Source: Gibbula magus (taxonomy: Eukaryota > Mollusca > Gastropoda > Trochida > Trochidae). From it: a stretch of DNA of 64,000 nt. Of the stretch, positions 13,493-25,288 are shown in pieces; the stretch's first letter is position 1; every line of letters begins with the position of its first letter. The stretch spans positions 46,862,040 to 46,926,039 of the forward strand of contig OW388293.1 in assembly GCA_936450465.1 (NCBI GenBank), in the 5' to 3' direction. The translations under genes were made by a program, and so were the position numbers. The notes under the pieces are model-generated. The model made no database searches, had not been told where the DNA came from, and saw nothing but the letters and a program-made list of their open reading frames with translations.

Positions 13493-13595
13493 AAATATCA
13501 ACATTTTATTTAATATTGAAAAGGAGCCTATGAGAAACAGGATTATCAGAAGCAGATCAGGGCTCCTTTTCAATATGTAATAAATGTTGATATTT
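13493..13595. repeat. hairpin MITE with AAAAGGAGCC arms
   Basis: Imperfect arms of about 35 bp (13493-13528 and 13561-13595) share AAATATCAACATTT, AATATTGAAAAGGAGCC and their complements, around a spacer of about 32 bp. Related 'ATTGAAAAGGAG' sequence with a nearby inverted counterpart occurs at 34770-34845 and 36640-36740, so this is a dispersed foldback family. Confidence 0.7.
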
Positions 13596-13667
13596 CCAAA
13601 ATACAAATAAGAACTAAAACAATAAAATGCAAAGATCTACAATATTTATAATGATTGTAGATTTAGA

Positions 13668-13815
13668 CAATAACTAACGAGTGACGGGGAATGACAGATT
13701 ATCTTTCCCGAGTTATATCATTTGAGTAATTCTCGAGCCTTGGCGAGAGAATTACACACAATTGATATAACGAGGGAAAGATAACCTGCCATTCCCCGTC
13801 ACGAGTTGGTTATTG
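13668..13815. repeat. large palindromic MITE
   Basis: Arms of about 53 bp (starting CAATAACTAACGAGTGACGG at 13668 and ending with the complement at 13815) are nearly perfect and surround a core of about 40 bp that is itself partly palindromic around CTCGAGCCTTGGCGAGAG. CCATATG followed by AAATTAAAG-like sequence flanks it at 13828, and a similar segment recurs near 14548, so the repeat unit may be larger than the palindrome. Confidence 0.75.
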
Positions 13816-15165
13816 TTTATATTACCCATATGACAAATTAAAGTAAAAACGCGAATATTAAAAGCCAATAGCTTCTCTAAAAGGATCCGAGAAGGAGATG
13901 AATCTCCATATCCATTCGCGTGTGACGTGGATTCACTTCTTACGTACCTATCCTTGTTTACTCCGCACGATTAAAATGTCCCCTGCGAAAATGTCTTTCA
14001 CAATAAAAGAAAGATGTGGCTTTAGTTGAAAGTTTTGTATTCCTGCCAATTACTATCAATCCATGATTATACATATAAGTTATTGCAACATCCATATCAA
14101 GAGGTGTGCGAAGCTCAAAAACAAGTCGGCTCAAACCGAAAAGCCCTGTGACGTTACAATCGACACTGTGACGTCATAACCGCTCGCGCCTATGACGTCA
14201 TTACATTCGAACGATCGCCGTCGCTCTTGAAGCTTTCCGTGGTTATACAGTCAAGCAGTAATCGCTATTTTCTTTAAATTTCGGACAATTTAACTGCTTC
14301 TTCCGACATTTGATGCGTCGGCACATGTACGAAAACGCTAATTTCAACTGCGGGAAACAAATAAAACATGTTAAAGTGCAGAAGACAGTTTCTAAAGTTA
14401 CTAGTCGGGAAAAGTAAGAAAGATGAATGAAGTAGTTCCGGCAACCAATGAAATTCTTATTTTTCTGTAACAGCCAATCAAAAGCCAGAAAAAGGTGTAA
14501 CTCCCATGTGACTTACAGGAAAAATACTACCCTGTGTCCGTCTTCCCATATGGGTAATATTAAAGTGTAACCAATGTGGAGAATATTTAAACACTATATT
14601 CCTACCAACCAACAATATTACTTCAAACTATAGTATATAGGCCTATGTAGGAAAATAACCATTTAGCTGCCTTCAAAAACCATGTTCATTTATACATATG
14701 TGCACAATGTACAAGCAAGACGGGTTTGGTGTAGTTCCTATATGTCTACCACATGCAGTGCTGATAGATATTTACCTTACGCGAGACACATGGAGCCGAG
14801 TATGTTTGATACAGTTCAGTAGACACTACGGACAGGTAGACAACGTTAGTTGGCGTGACTTGTCCTCCAGCGCGGGTTAAATATATTCTAACTATTGCAG
14901 ATCAGTTCATTGAGTACATTGGCATATAAGACCTGTCTGTGTACTTTGTAATTATTTTGTTAAAGTGGCAGAATGGCGTAAAGAGACTTTTTATACCTTC
15001 GAAAAATATTATTTGTTATCGGGTTATAAGTGTGAGTGCGCCTATGAGTAAATAGTTTCTGGCATGAAGTATTTTCTATCACAATGTTCTTGCAGAAGGA
15101 AAGGTCCTGACAGTGTATGTTTATCGTTTAGTTAAACGCACTGCAGGTTCCCAGAGCTAACGTTA
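13816..15165. other. no gene recognised; CRE-like sites
   Basis: No supported gene. Two TGACGTCA sites lie close together near 14171 and 14192, within a locally GC-richer stretch at 14120-14240. The region is flanked by repeats, so the sites may belong to a transposon. Confidence 0.4.
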
Positions 15166-15720
15166 CTGTTGAGTGTATTTGAAACAGAATCAGAAGCGTT
15201 TTGACATGGCGTGTTGATTTAGAGGCTATTCGTGGCAATTGTGTACAAAAGGTTGGAATTCCTATGTATTACGTAACAGATGTGAAACGCATTGACATAT
15301 AGAGTTGTTAATAACTATAGAGTGAATTTGAAACAGGGAGACATGCTTGTATTGATTCGGAGACGATCTATAACATATGTGATTAAATTTAATGTCCATC
15401 CCACATCATTACGTGACATTTTTAAAACACAATAACATGTATAGTTGGTGATATTTGAGTGTATTTGAAACAGAGAAAAACGTTTGACATTTTGTGTTGG
15501 TTTAGAGTCTATTCATGGCAATTGTTTGCAAACGATTAGAATGCCAATGTATTGAGTAACACATGTACGGCTCATTGATATATAGAGTGGTTGTTGTTAC
15601 TGGCGGTTCGTTTTTAAACAGAAGGAGATGTATGTTGATATGGCGTGTTGATTTAAAGATTATTTGTTGCAATCGCGATGCAATACGTAAGGTTCATTGA
15701 TCTATATATATATATATGGT
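15165..15720. repeat. degenerate tandem repeat of about 150 bp
   Basis: Four diverged units begin near 15170, 15320, 15450 and 15595. Shared blocks are 'GAGTGTATTTGAAACAGA', 'TTTTGACATGGCGTGTTG' or 'ATGGCGTGTTGATTTA', 'TTCATGGCAATTGT' and 'ATTGACATATAGAG'. The array ends in a short TA repeat at about 15703-15716. Confidence 0.65.
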
Positions 15721-15867
15721 ACTTCAGTTTTTGAAAAGCGGAGGAAACAATGTGATCATTGTATTGTTTAAAATGTTATTCATTGCAATTGTAAACAGAC
15801 ATTTTATCTTCAATACTTTCATTTTCTATTTACCTGTATTGTGGGTAGCATTTGAAGCACACCTTGT

Positions 15868-16476
15868 CTGAAATTTTGCACTTTTGGACCTCTTCTCAAG
15901 AACCGAGAGCTGATATCTTGTGTGTGAACCAAATATTGGTCACAGGGGTCATAAACCCAAAATGCTTTTTTCATCTTCTTCTCCAGTACGAAAGGGTCTA
16001 GCCGGAAAGCTAAAATGTTGTGTACAGACCCGTTGGCCAAGGGGTGTTACAAATTGTAGATTTGGTGACACTGTGACCCCCCAAAAAGGGTCACGGGAGT
16101 CATGACCTAAAAACCTATTTTCATCGTCTTCTCATATTCATCATCTTCTGTACATATTTCTTGGATTCCTGGAGATTATGAATTATAGATTTGGTGAGAA
16201 AGTGATCCCTAATAAACCTATATGTCTATTTTCATCTTCTTCTCAAGAACCACTAGCTCTAGAGAGCTGAAATGTTATATATAGTAGATTTGGTGCTTCA
16301 TGGGTCGAACCCTAATATAAATGTGTGTGTTCTACATTACAACCTTTGAAACATACTTTTCTTTTCTTTTCAAGAATAAAAGCTTTAACAGACACCTTGG
16401 CCAATGTTGGTTAATAAATTGTTGATTTGTTAACCCCCTGACTAATAAAGCCTGATGAGATACATAATCCAATTCT
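15868..16476 (+). repeat. dispersed molluscan-type repeat, decayed copy
   Basis: It contains four degenerate copies of the 'TTCTTCTCAAGAACC ... GAGAGCTGA' unit and 'GTGACCCC ... GGGTCA' segments, as in the copy at 2991-3730, and ends with GCCTGATGAGATACATAATCC. The 5' end is worn and its boundary is approximate. Confidence 0.6.
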
Positions 16477-18884
16477 TTTATAATAGATGGTTCATTATGC
16501 TGTGCACTTTATATATGAAAACTACTTCGACGTTTTGTTTTAGAACTTTCCAAATGGAAAATGGCAAATAAAGTGAATGATAACAATTTTTAACAATGTT
16601 ATCATGTCATCCACATGCAGGAGGAGTTTGCTGTCTGAGCTGGTATCATTAACTTAAATAAGGACATTGAGGTGATATATTTCTAAAGGAGTCCTATCCT
16701 TATCAATGTTTGCTATAGGATACCTTAGTTTTTGTCCAAAATATGGAAATATTGGAGAGACAATTGCACAGACTTTGTTCATGACAACACTTATAATTAA
16801 TTTCGTATTGATGTAGAATATTACATTGATGTATGAAGTACAATATGTTGTACTAATGCAGATCGTGTGATGCAAAATACAAAATGTGGTATTGATGTAT
16901 GATAGTGCCTTGTCCTTTAGTGCCAACAGGTATTTACTTATGTCCCTCAAAGAGAGAATTACCGCAAAGTGGTTTAAGTTGAGATTTTTATTTCAAAATG
17001 AGATCAATATTTATTATTTTATATTCATATATGTATCCCAATGTGATAATTACATCGCGAAGTAGTTTAATTTGCCTCAATAACTTGAGTGAAATGCTAA
17101 GGGCAATGTTTATGATGAGATAATTAGGGATTATCAAGATGTTAGTGCAGCGAGCTTTGAATTGAGCCTTACATTAGATGTGGATAACGTAATACAGCAG
17201 AATTACACTCAGTACATTAGGGTGGGAGTTACATGATAATAATAGTGTGAAGTCGTACATGGATATAGAAATGTGCAAAATTGAGAATGTTTTTCGTAAT
17301 TAGGTAAACGTACATTTTTATTTTATGAATATATTTCTTTATTAACGTGAAAAGTATTCGGTTCTATTGTCTATTGCAATAAAGAAACTGAAGTTGTCTT
17401 TAGAACATCTTCTTCTTCTTCTTCTTCTTCTTGACATCAGCTTTTATCATGTCTATCAACGAAATATTGGGTTTCGTGTCCATGCAATTATTTGAGCTGA
17501 AAATATGATATAATCGGGTTATAATGCACTTACAAGTATATTGTATTTTAATGTTTGATACTGTATTTGGATATGTTTCATCATTAAGACTAAAACTAAT
17601 GAAATTTATTAATTTTCTCATCTAATGACTGACTAATCTCGTACCAAAATTTAAGCATTACATCAGGAAATAGTTCAAGTTGGTTCAACAAGGCTAGTAA
17701 GTGCTGAATGCACGAGATATGATGTTTGTGAGATTTATAGGAATTACAATGGTGTAAGCACACTACCCTGTAGTTGAACTATTGCATAAAGGATTGGTAT
17801 AACCTTAGTACATTGGCGTTGGAGTAGTGTTATAATCAAGATGTGTAGCTGCTCTGTATATCGCGTCGCCTTTACATCCAGCAAGTAAGTGTGTATTATT
17901 TATCATTATGTATGTTCTTTTTATCAAGATGAAAACGAATGGATAACATGTATTGTAAAGGTACTTTCCGCTTTTGAAATGAAAACTAACTTACATGATT
18001 AATATTTATTTCGGTATTGAGGGGAATGAAAGTTATTTTTCTGAATCCGGCAAATGTCGGATTCATTTTGATATGATTGAATAAGCAACAATACATCATT
18101 TTGAGGATGAACTTTTTATATATAAATATATTTCGTTATTCAAATGAAGTGGATAGAAATAGGGATAGTTATCGTTATTGCAGTAAATAATTTGGATAAT
18201 TTCGTTATTTACATGGTACCAATAATTTAGCCATTCACATGAAAACTGTATATTTGTTATTAAGGTAAATGTATATTTTATGATTAAACTAAATGAATAA
18301 GGAAGAATGATGAATGCATAATTTTAGCTTTTCTAGTGAAAACTAAATGAATATTTGCTTCATAAAGATGAAAACAATCAAAATGTGTCTTTATACAGTG
18401 AAGTTATTTACTAATCTCGATGAAAATAAACGACGTTGTTTTCGAGTTGATTTTTATTTTATTTCAATGATAGATCTCAACATATCGATGCCGGACATAT
18501 CATAAATTGAAAATTTTGAAAAATGATTTTAGATGGTAAAATGATTCTCACCTAAAACCTTTCTATTTGTCTCCAAAATCATCCAAAATCATGTGTCAAG
18601 TGTTTGCAATGAAAAATATACATCACTTAACACATTACTGAAATTAAAATTGCAGAATAGTGAGATAATAGAATTGTGACGTCATTGACTCTATGACGTC
18701 TTAACATTATGGTGTTATCAGGTGTTTTACTTTCTTGCATTGTGACACATCTACTTGATGTCAAAACATTATGATTTCATAGGAGATATCGCTTCATCTT
18801 ATACAAACATTATTTCCCATGGATCATAGTTTCGGAAGTTGAAGCATTATATAACAACATGTTCACAACAGTTTCAAGTGGGCA
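16477..18884. other. no gene recognised
   Basis: Very AT-rich DNA with a TTC microsatellite at about 17408-17431. No coding signal. The open frame overlapping the microsatellite at 17400-17621 is not convincing. Confidence 0.5.
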
Positions 18885-18995
18885 CAACATTATCATTATT
18901 GCATCACAACATTATCATTATTGCACTACAACATTATCATTATTGCACTACAACATTATCATCCAAGTATCACAGCATTATCATCCATATACCAC
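18885..18995. repeat. 22-bp minisatellite
   Basis: About five copies of a CACAACATTATCATTATTGC-type unit in tandem. The reading frame through it, rich in His, Tyr and Ile, is a repeat artefact. Confidence 0.8.
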
Positions 18996-19520
18996 AACAT
19001 TTACACAGCAATGACTTCAGCCATCTACCTGTAATGCAATCATCATTTACTCAGGTAGAGATCTATTCTCTTGACGTGAGGAAGAGTTCAAAGAAAGGTC
19101 GAGGCACACGCTGAACAGGAAAAGCAGGTATAGACGGTGGTAAAGAGATGGGAAACATCAAACCGTCCAGGTTTATAGAGACGGACACGAATAAGACGCT
19201 AATTAATGCCCAAGAAAATCGTGTTTATGGACGGGAGCTTCACACACGTTTGTGAATGAAGTCCATTGAAGATGCTACAGGCATAAGATCAAAGAGTCAA
19301 GGGACATAACTCACATGGCTTAGTAACGGGCGGTAACCCTAATGGTGCATCTCAATCATTGACTTAGACATATATTGGACTAGTAAATATTTTTTCTGTC
19401 GGTGTGTTGTTAAACATTGCTAAACATTTACGATTTTCACATATATGTCATTATTTTATTTAATACTGTTTCGTCGTTATCATGTTTATGATATACAGTT
19501 TTGATACCAACAAGTGCAGC

Positions 19521-19593
19521 CTCTTCCCACAGAGGTTAATCTCTTAGCCTCTGTTACGAGAAAAATTGAAGGGAGTAACCTCTGTGGGAAGAG
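19521..19593. repeat. hairpin with CTCTTCCCACAGAGGTTA arms
   Basis: Arms at 19521-19537 and 19576-19593 are complementary (CTCTTCCCACAGAGGTTA against TAACCTCTGTGGGAAGAG). A diverged relative lies at about 36333-36395 (CAACAGAGGTTA ... GTAACATCTGTGGGGAGAG), so it is a dispersed short foldback. Confidence 0.65.
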
Positions 19594-20525
19594 AATACAA
19601 TAATTGGTGCTAGGGATTAAACATTACATTGGACAAAGGTTTGATAACACATCCCTCTGAGATGTCGTATTTAAAACCAGAATGAAACCTGTATTACCAG
19701 CATCTAGATATCTTAGCATCTAAGTGTAAGTGAACTTATTATATAGTGCCTGGATGGTGATGGCACTGGGTTGGTTAGTGTTGGTGGTCCTTTAGCTTAC
19801 TAGAATTAACTTGAACAATAATAAATGAACACAGATGCAAACTAGTTCCAAGAGATCGAGACACTGGTTGATACTAGCCTTGAGTTTCGTGATGTAAATC
19901 TTGTGTTACGATGAAGTACACTTTCTTAAATGTTGAAATGTACATCCATTTCTATATTTATATAAAACTATAAGTAACATCATCATCAAATTATATTAAC
20001 TATTGCAGTCGTGTGTCTATGTATTCTATAAAACACTCACGATTGTATCCAAATGAAGTGAATACAACATTTTAAAAAAAAGTCTTGTACTCGTGTAGAA
20101 AAAGGAAAGCCTTGCACACAGGATAGTTCCTTACAGGCAATGACAGCGTTAGTTTGCCTGTGCAAAGTTTTTGCATTCTTAATCGTGTCCCTTCAAAGAG
20201 TTTTGAAAGCATTAATCTGGGTTGTTTTTTGTCACCCTGCTCCACCAGGGTAGTTATATCCACAAAGCTACTTCACTACCCTGATATGTACTCATACGCC
20301 ATTCATAAACTTTCTCACACCTGCAAGATCCGCACATCTAAATAGTTTGCAACTTGCGCTTTATTCAGAAAGATTCAAAAGTAACTGCTGAAAGTTTTCC
20401 CAAAATGGTTTACTGCCATAGTTAACAACTCATTTTTATTGTAACCAATGTCGCAGAATGATAGAAAATTTGTGAAAACTTGAACTGACAACCGCTCTGT
20501 TGGAATGCAAGATAGGAGTGTAATT

Positions 20526-20576
20526 ACGTCATCAAATGACGTCATGGTTAATGACGTCACAAAGCCAAGACGTCAC
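20526..20576. promoter_or_regulatory. cluster of CRE-like sites
   Basis: Two full palindromic TGACGTCA sites (20537-20544 and 20552-20559) are flanked by TACGTCA (20526) and GACGTCAC (20570), making four CREB/ATF-type sites in about 50 bp. The nearest supported gene start is about 4 kb downstream on the plus strand. A regulatory role is inferred; no TATA box or conserved exon is seen beside it. Confidence 0.35.
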
Positions 20577-23212
20577 GGCAGTGGAGCCGTCCACCCTTGC
20601 ATGCTTCTTCGCCTTGCAAGTTTAGTACTATCAAAAAATGTCTCGGAAACATAGATTGAACATGTTTGTTCATTTTTGTGATTTAGTTAAAATAGTATGG
20701 TTTAGCAATTCATGAATGGGCGTAAAGTAGTTCCGTCGGACAATCAGAACGCAAGTTACATTTAGAAAAACGGAAAATACCATGACCATTATGAACACTT
20801 TAATACCCGGCATATCTTTGTCCGCTTGGGTAAGAATAACCATATGCAGTTTCCTAGATTAATGTAAATGTTAATGAAAACCTATATTGTTCTCTGTAAG
20901 GTTGATTGTTGGCATCAGTATATCCTCCAAGTTGACTACACAGACAGGTGCGTGCTCTACTTACCAGATGTAGGTGAATCCATACCACTCCTTCATCCAT
21001 CCCGTTGTAATGTACTTCCTTGTTTACTCACCTACTTATTGTAAATTGTAAACATGCAATGGTTCCTTGACCTAAACGCTGATGTGTCCACAGGCCCTTG
21101 GGTCATTGCTTTTCAGACTTTAAAAAAACACACCAAAAAACCTTAAAACAGTTTGATTGAAAGTTTATCAGTTTTCATCGAGTTTAAATAACATCCGGAA
21201 GTGCCTTGTTTTGTCGAGAGTTTTAAATGAGAGCTGTTTCACCACCGAAATCTCTCGATTCAATTGACTACTGAATAAATTTCGCGTACAATGGTTCTAA
21301 TCTATTTTATTTTAGATGTAATTTATTACCATTTGTACTATCTTTGATTACAGCGCATCTCGTTTTGATTGTCTACGATACATTCAATTTTCGAACATTT
21401 ACTTATACATTGTACACCAACTGTATCCTGTTCCTACTGTTGAGTTTATAACGTTGTATGGTATTGATATTTCCAGCAGATACACAACAGACATTTTAAC
21501 TCTGAAACGGCATCAAATATCGACTTATCGACGTTAAAAAGGACGTGTAAAAGCCATCATTATATGGTTGAACGACGTTATGACGTCATTTCATTAAAAA
21601 CATACGATGTCGTAACTACGTCGAGTGCTGTTTGGTGGGAAAGGTAGCTGGTAGAGATAAACATGTCAGGTAGGATCATAACTTTGTCGTTTTATGGAAT
21701 TCATGTCGACTTTGTACTACAGTATTTCTATTATTTTGATACAATTACCCGTTGTACGGTATTGGTAAATCTAGCAGGCACAATTTGTAGTAGGTTGATG
21801 TTGATGATTAGCATCAACGTTCTACTTTTGTACTGCACTAGTCACAATCACTCCTTTTCCACGGAACAGGTAAGTCTAACAGGTAGGCCAGCCAGCAGGT
21901 AGAGATATACCTGCAAGGTGTTGGCGCCGTGCCCTGCCACTGGAGGATGTTAGTCAGTTTCATCCTGCCCCACATCTGTCAATCATTGGCAGCAAACCAC
22001 ATAACGAGTTCTCCTTCTGACTCAGTGTACATACTGAGTGGATGGAACCATTATGACTTCTTCCTTACAACTAGGTCATCTTACAGCGCTAAACAGGAAA
22101 GTAACTTAGCCCTTAAGTCACAGTTTGATGTTCATGCGATAAATGTTTCTGTTTATTATAATATTTCAAACAGAAATATATCGTTTTCATAAAGGAGCAA
22201 AGGAACAGAATATTATCGTTTTCATAAAGGAACAAATTGCAAAAATGTTTAACTGACAAAGGAACTAGCTATACCTCTGTTAAATAAATAACGTTTTAGT
22301 CTTTCTCTTAACCTGATTATATAAACTGATCCTGAGCTTTGATGTTAATTTTTGTTGAATGAAATTGATTGGCACGTTTATTCGCTTTCAACATCAAAGG
22401 GCGTTAGACAATCTATATGTTAATGGTAAAAAAAGGAAATTATCTTACTTGTAAAACTACAATCCATATTGGTATAAAACCTTAAGATATTTTACAAATT
22501 CCTTCAAGCAGTTTTTCTCGTTGTCGTTAGTTTACAATTACCTGCTAAGAGAGTCACCATGTTTTTGGAATAATAGACGAATAAAACTCATACATATTTC
22601 AAGGTTATCTTAAAATATAAATTGACAGTTAAAAGGTTAAAGTAAAAAAATGTCCAATGAACTAGCTAGGTCCACTGTCCAGACAGAAAAATGTCAGACA
22701 GTGCTTGACATTTCATTTGGTTTCTGTTGTACAATTACTCGTGAAGATAAATATCGCATATTAATAGTTAGTATTGTCTATGACCTGATGTATTCAGATA
22801 AAAGGCTCATGGCACGCAATATATTCCGTGTCGGGGATTGTAATAAAATGGTATTGTTACTATGTATTCTTTAGATCGTAGATTGATTAGATCATGTTTT
22901 GCTGGGTTTTAATTATTTATACTTTTATTATGATTGTTTAGTTTTATGATATTTGTCGGGTACCACTTCAATCAAATTGTAATTGTTCTGTCTGTTATAA
23001 CAGTAAATTGTCATTGGATAGGCAGATTTACGGTTTTCAATAGAACAGAGCAGGGGTTCTTTTACATGTGCTATGTTGTTCATGTTCTTAACATCTGTTT
23101 CAATGCTTTTGGTATGTATCTATTGATTTCGAAAATAATTCAAGTTTCACAGCTAAATATTCTGCAACTATCGTGTTGCCATTTTCACCCAAACAGTCGT
23201 TGTAACATCAGC
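20577..23212. other. no gene recognised
   Basis: No gene recognised. A block at about 20240-20320, just before this stretch, matches the inverted-repeat arms at 41127-41419. Open frames at 21.66-22.19 and 22.93-23.25 kb have no motif or splice support. The former begins with an ATG in a GATAAACATGTCAGGTAGG context that could be a start followed by a donor, but I cannot connect it to anything. Confidence 0.45.
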
Positions 23213-23410
23213 CGATTTAAAACTCTTGCCAGTCTCCATAACTGGCTGATTTAAGCCTTGCCGAATTTCCTTAAGAATTCCGTGCTAGGAAATCGGTTCT
23301 CACTATGAATTTGAGATGCAGCGCTCCGCTATCATAGCACGGAAAAGTGAGGGAAATGCTGCAAGGAACTAGAAAGAGTTATGCATTGCGTTGGTAACTG
23401 ACATGCACAG
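23213..23410. mobile_element. hairpin MITE with CTTGCCAGTCT arms, decayed copy
   Basis: Left-arm blocks ACTCTTGCCAGTCTCCATAA and CTGGCTGATTTAAGCCTTGC match the intact copy at 23699-23921, with diverged right-arm remnants GGGAAATGCTGCAAGG and AGAGTTATGCATTGCGTTGG. It is clearly older than its neighbour, which lies less than 300 bp away. Confidence 0.65.
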
Positions 23411-23698
23411 GCGATGGTTTGATGGAAGAAATTCAAAATCCTACAAGAGAAAAGGAGAATGTTTTTGTTCTGTGGAAAATAAGTTACCTTGATAACGTTA
23501 CAACATTGATACTCATGTCACTATCATCACTGGCTTAAAAGAAAATAAGGCGATAATGTGTCTCTTATACAATGATGTTGTTCTTTATTTGCAGATAAAT
23601 ATGTATCTACTTAACCGCTATTGATTTCAATACTAGCCTCGTGGAAAGTGTTACCGCACTGTGTAGAAGACGTGTTATCCTTTACAAATGGTTGAATT

Positions 23699-23921
23699 CA
23701 ACTTCCAAACGCAAGGCATAACTCTTGCCAGTCTGCATTTCTGGCTGATTTAACCCTTGCGGTATTTCCCTAGCTTTCTTGTGTCGAGGCAGTGAATCGC
23801 TGCACTGGAAATGCATAGCGGGCCTGGATTTCTAAACACAGATTTCTGAAGGAAATACTGCAAGGCCTAAATCAGCCAGTAATGGAGACTGGCAAGAGTT
23901 ATGCCTTGCATTGGGAAGTTG
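23699..23921. mobile_element. hairpin MITE with 9-bp target duplication
   Basis: The element starts CAACTTCC and ends GGAAGTTG. Its arms are about 70 bp and largely complementary through GCAAGGCATAACTCTTGCC and the CTGGCTGATTTA block. The 9-bp sequence GGTTGAATT lies immediately outside both ends (23690-23698 and 23922-23930), a clean target-site duplication. Long arms with a 9-bp duplication suggest a Mutator-like non-autonomous element, but the superfamily is inferred. It has no coding capacity. A third copy is at 59640-59803. Confidence 0.85.
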
Positions 23922-24396
23922 GGTTGAATTATGCGGGTTTAGGTTTACTCACTGGAGCTATGTTTCATTTGAATTCATAAAAGTACTTATAATGTTCTAT
24001 TTTACGATCCATTTTACGATAATACGTGTTGATAAGACATTTTTATCGTATGTAAGACACATTTGTTTTTAATTCCAACGGTAGTTTCTCATGTTGCAAG
24101 GTTGTGACAAGAGTGTTATTGACATTTCTATTCTTTTCCTCATCGTATTGCAAACGTGTAAACAGATGATTCATATGTATGTTCTTTGGCCTGTTTTAAT
24201 CGTTTTCTATCGTATTGATGACTCTATTTTCTATTGGTTTGTTCATGTGTTTGTAATGAATAAGAATCCCTATTTTTGGACATGTAGGTCTGTTTCAATT
24301 AAAATATTATTCCCAGTTAGTTTAAGTTTAAAAGGAAGACTCTAGGTTTTGCAGTAAGTTTTCCTGATCTCACTGCTGACGTTCCTCTTTTCATTT

Positions 24397-24576
24397 ATAA
24401 TTCTGATGTGATTTTCTTTTGTTATAGCATTCTAAAGAAGAATCAGTATTTTTCTGTTGGTTGATCTGTTTATAATTCTAATGATGTTCTCTTTGCTACA
24501 GCATTGCAATAAAGAATCAGTATATTTATGTTGGTTGACCTGTTCATAATTCTAATGTGGTTCTCTCTTGTTGCAG
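24397..24576 (+). repeat. 75-bp tandem repeat carrying three 3' splice sites
   Basis: A unit of about 75 bp is repeated twice and then partly again: 'TATAATTCT(G/A)ATG', a T-rich tract, an AG, then 'GAATCAGTAT' and 'CTGTTGGTTGA'. Each copy brings its own pyrimidine tract and AG (24426-24427, 24500-24501, 24575-24576), spaced 74 and 75 bases. The last gives the acceptor TTGTTGCAG of the exon at 24577. The first two are TTGTTATAG and TTTGCTACAG. Confidence 0.75.
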
Positions 24577-24664
24577 ACTGGTGATGAAGACGAAGTGATC
24601 CACACCGAGTCAGACCCCTGACGTCAGTCCATACGCAGCACTCAGTGTGATCCACACAGGGAAC

Positions 24665-25288
24665 ATGTCGTCCCCTGCCAAAGTCCACGACCCCCTGTAC
24701 AACTTCGAGACGCATTTCCCGGAACGTCTGTCCCGTCTTCACCTCCACCCCGAGCTTTCCTCTTCCTTCCGGAGACAGAAGCGGAACAAGAGGTCCGGGG
24801 CAAGGTATAAGACTCAGCCCGTCACCTTCGACGAGATCCAGGAGATGGACGAGGAGCCCCAGGCGGAGGAGAAGGAGGACGATACTCTCAAGCACAAGTT
24901 CAAGGTTTTCTCAAGGTCCATGGACGGACTGTTGCCAAAGATACCTACCGGATCTCCTCGTCAGAGTCACCGCAGACACTCCGGACACCCTCCAGCCATC
25001 CAGGAGATTGGCGCGGAGGTGGAGGCCAGACTGCAAGATCTCAGTCCTGAACCTCAGTCTACTGCCAAGTCTCCGCTCGCCCAGGCGAGGCTGGGGGAGG
25101 GTGGACAGGGAGCAGACGACAAGCCCAAAGCTTCTCTCTCCCCTGTCGAGTCTCTATCTTCTCCTGATGGAAGTGTACCAGTCGTGCCTCTGCCATCACC
25201 CAACACCGCACCTAGGAGACAGAAGATCACTGCTAAGGCGAAGAAGAGGCAGAAGGCCGCTGAAGAAGGCGGAGGGAAGGAGAGTTAG
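24665..25288 (+). CDS. C11orf96-like protein of 207 residues
   Basis: The exon opens at 24577 after a strong acceptor. The frame has an in-frame TGA at 24596, so translation most likely starts at the ATG at 24665 in this exon and the leading 88 bases are 5' UTR; the first exon was not found. Base composition is far GC-richer than the surroundings. The protein is hydrophilic and probably disordered. Near residues 39-55 it has an Arg/Lys-rich segment followed by ARYKTQPVTFDEIQEMDEE, the most conserved-looking part. A nearby FKVFSRSMDGL, several Ser-Pro sites and a basic C-terminal tail (KITAKAKKRQKAAEE) follow. I recall KTQPVTFDEIQE from vertebrate C11orf96 proteins, which have no established biochemical role. 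Assignment to that family is from memory and covers the motif, not the full length. The frame is sustained against two overlapping out-of-frame shadows, and codon third positions favour G/C. Confidence 0.8.
   Translation: MSSPAKVHDPLYNFETHFPERLSRLHLHPELSSSFRRQKRNKRSGARYKTQPVTFDEIQEMDEEPQAEEKEDDTLKHKFKVFSRSMDGLLPKIPTGSPRQSHRRHSGHPPAIQEIGAEVEARLQDLSPEPQSTAKSPLAQARLGEGGQGADDKPKASLSPVESLSSPDGSVPVVPLPSPNTAPRRQKITAKAKKRQKAAEEGGGKES

Noticed and set aside
24470..24895. 141-codon minus-strand frame opposite the C11orf96-like exon
   Set aside because: It crosses the plus-strand splice acceptor and the plus-strand start; the plus frame has the motif, the splice site and full length.
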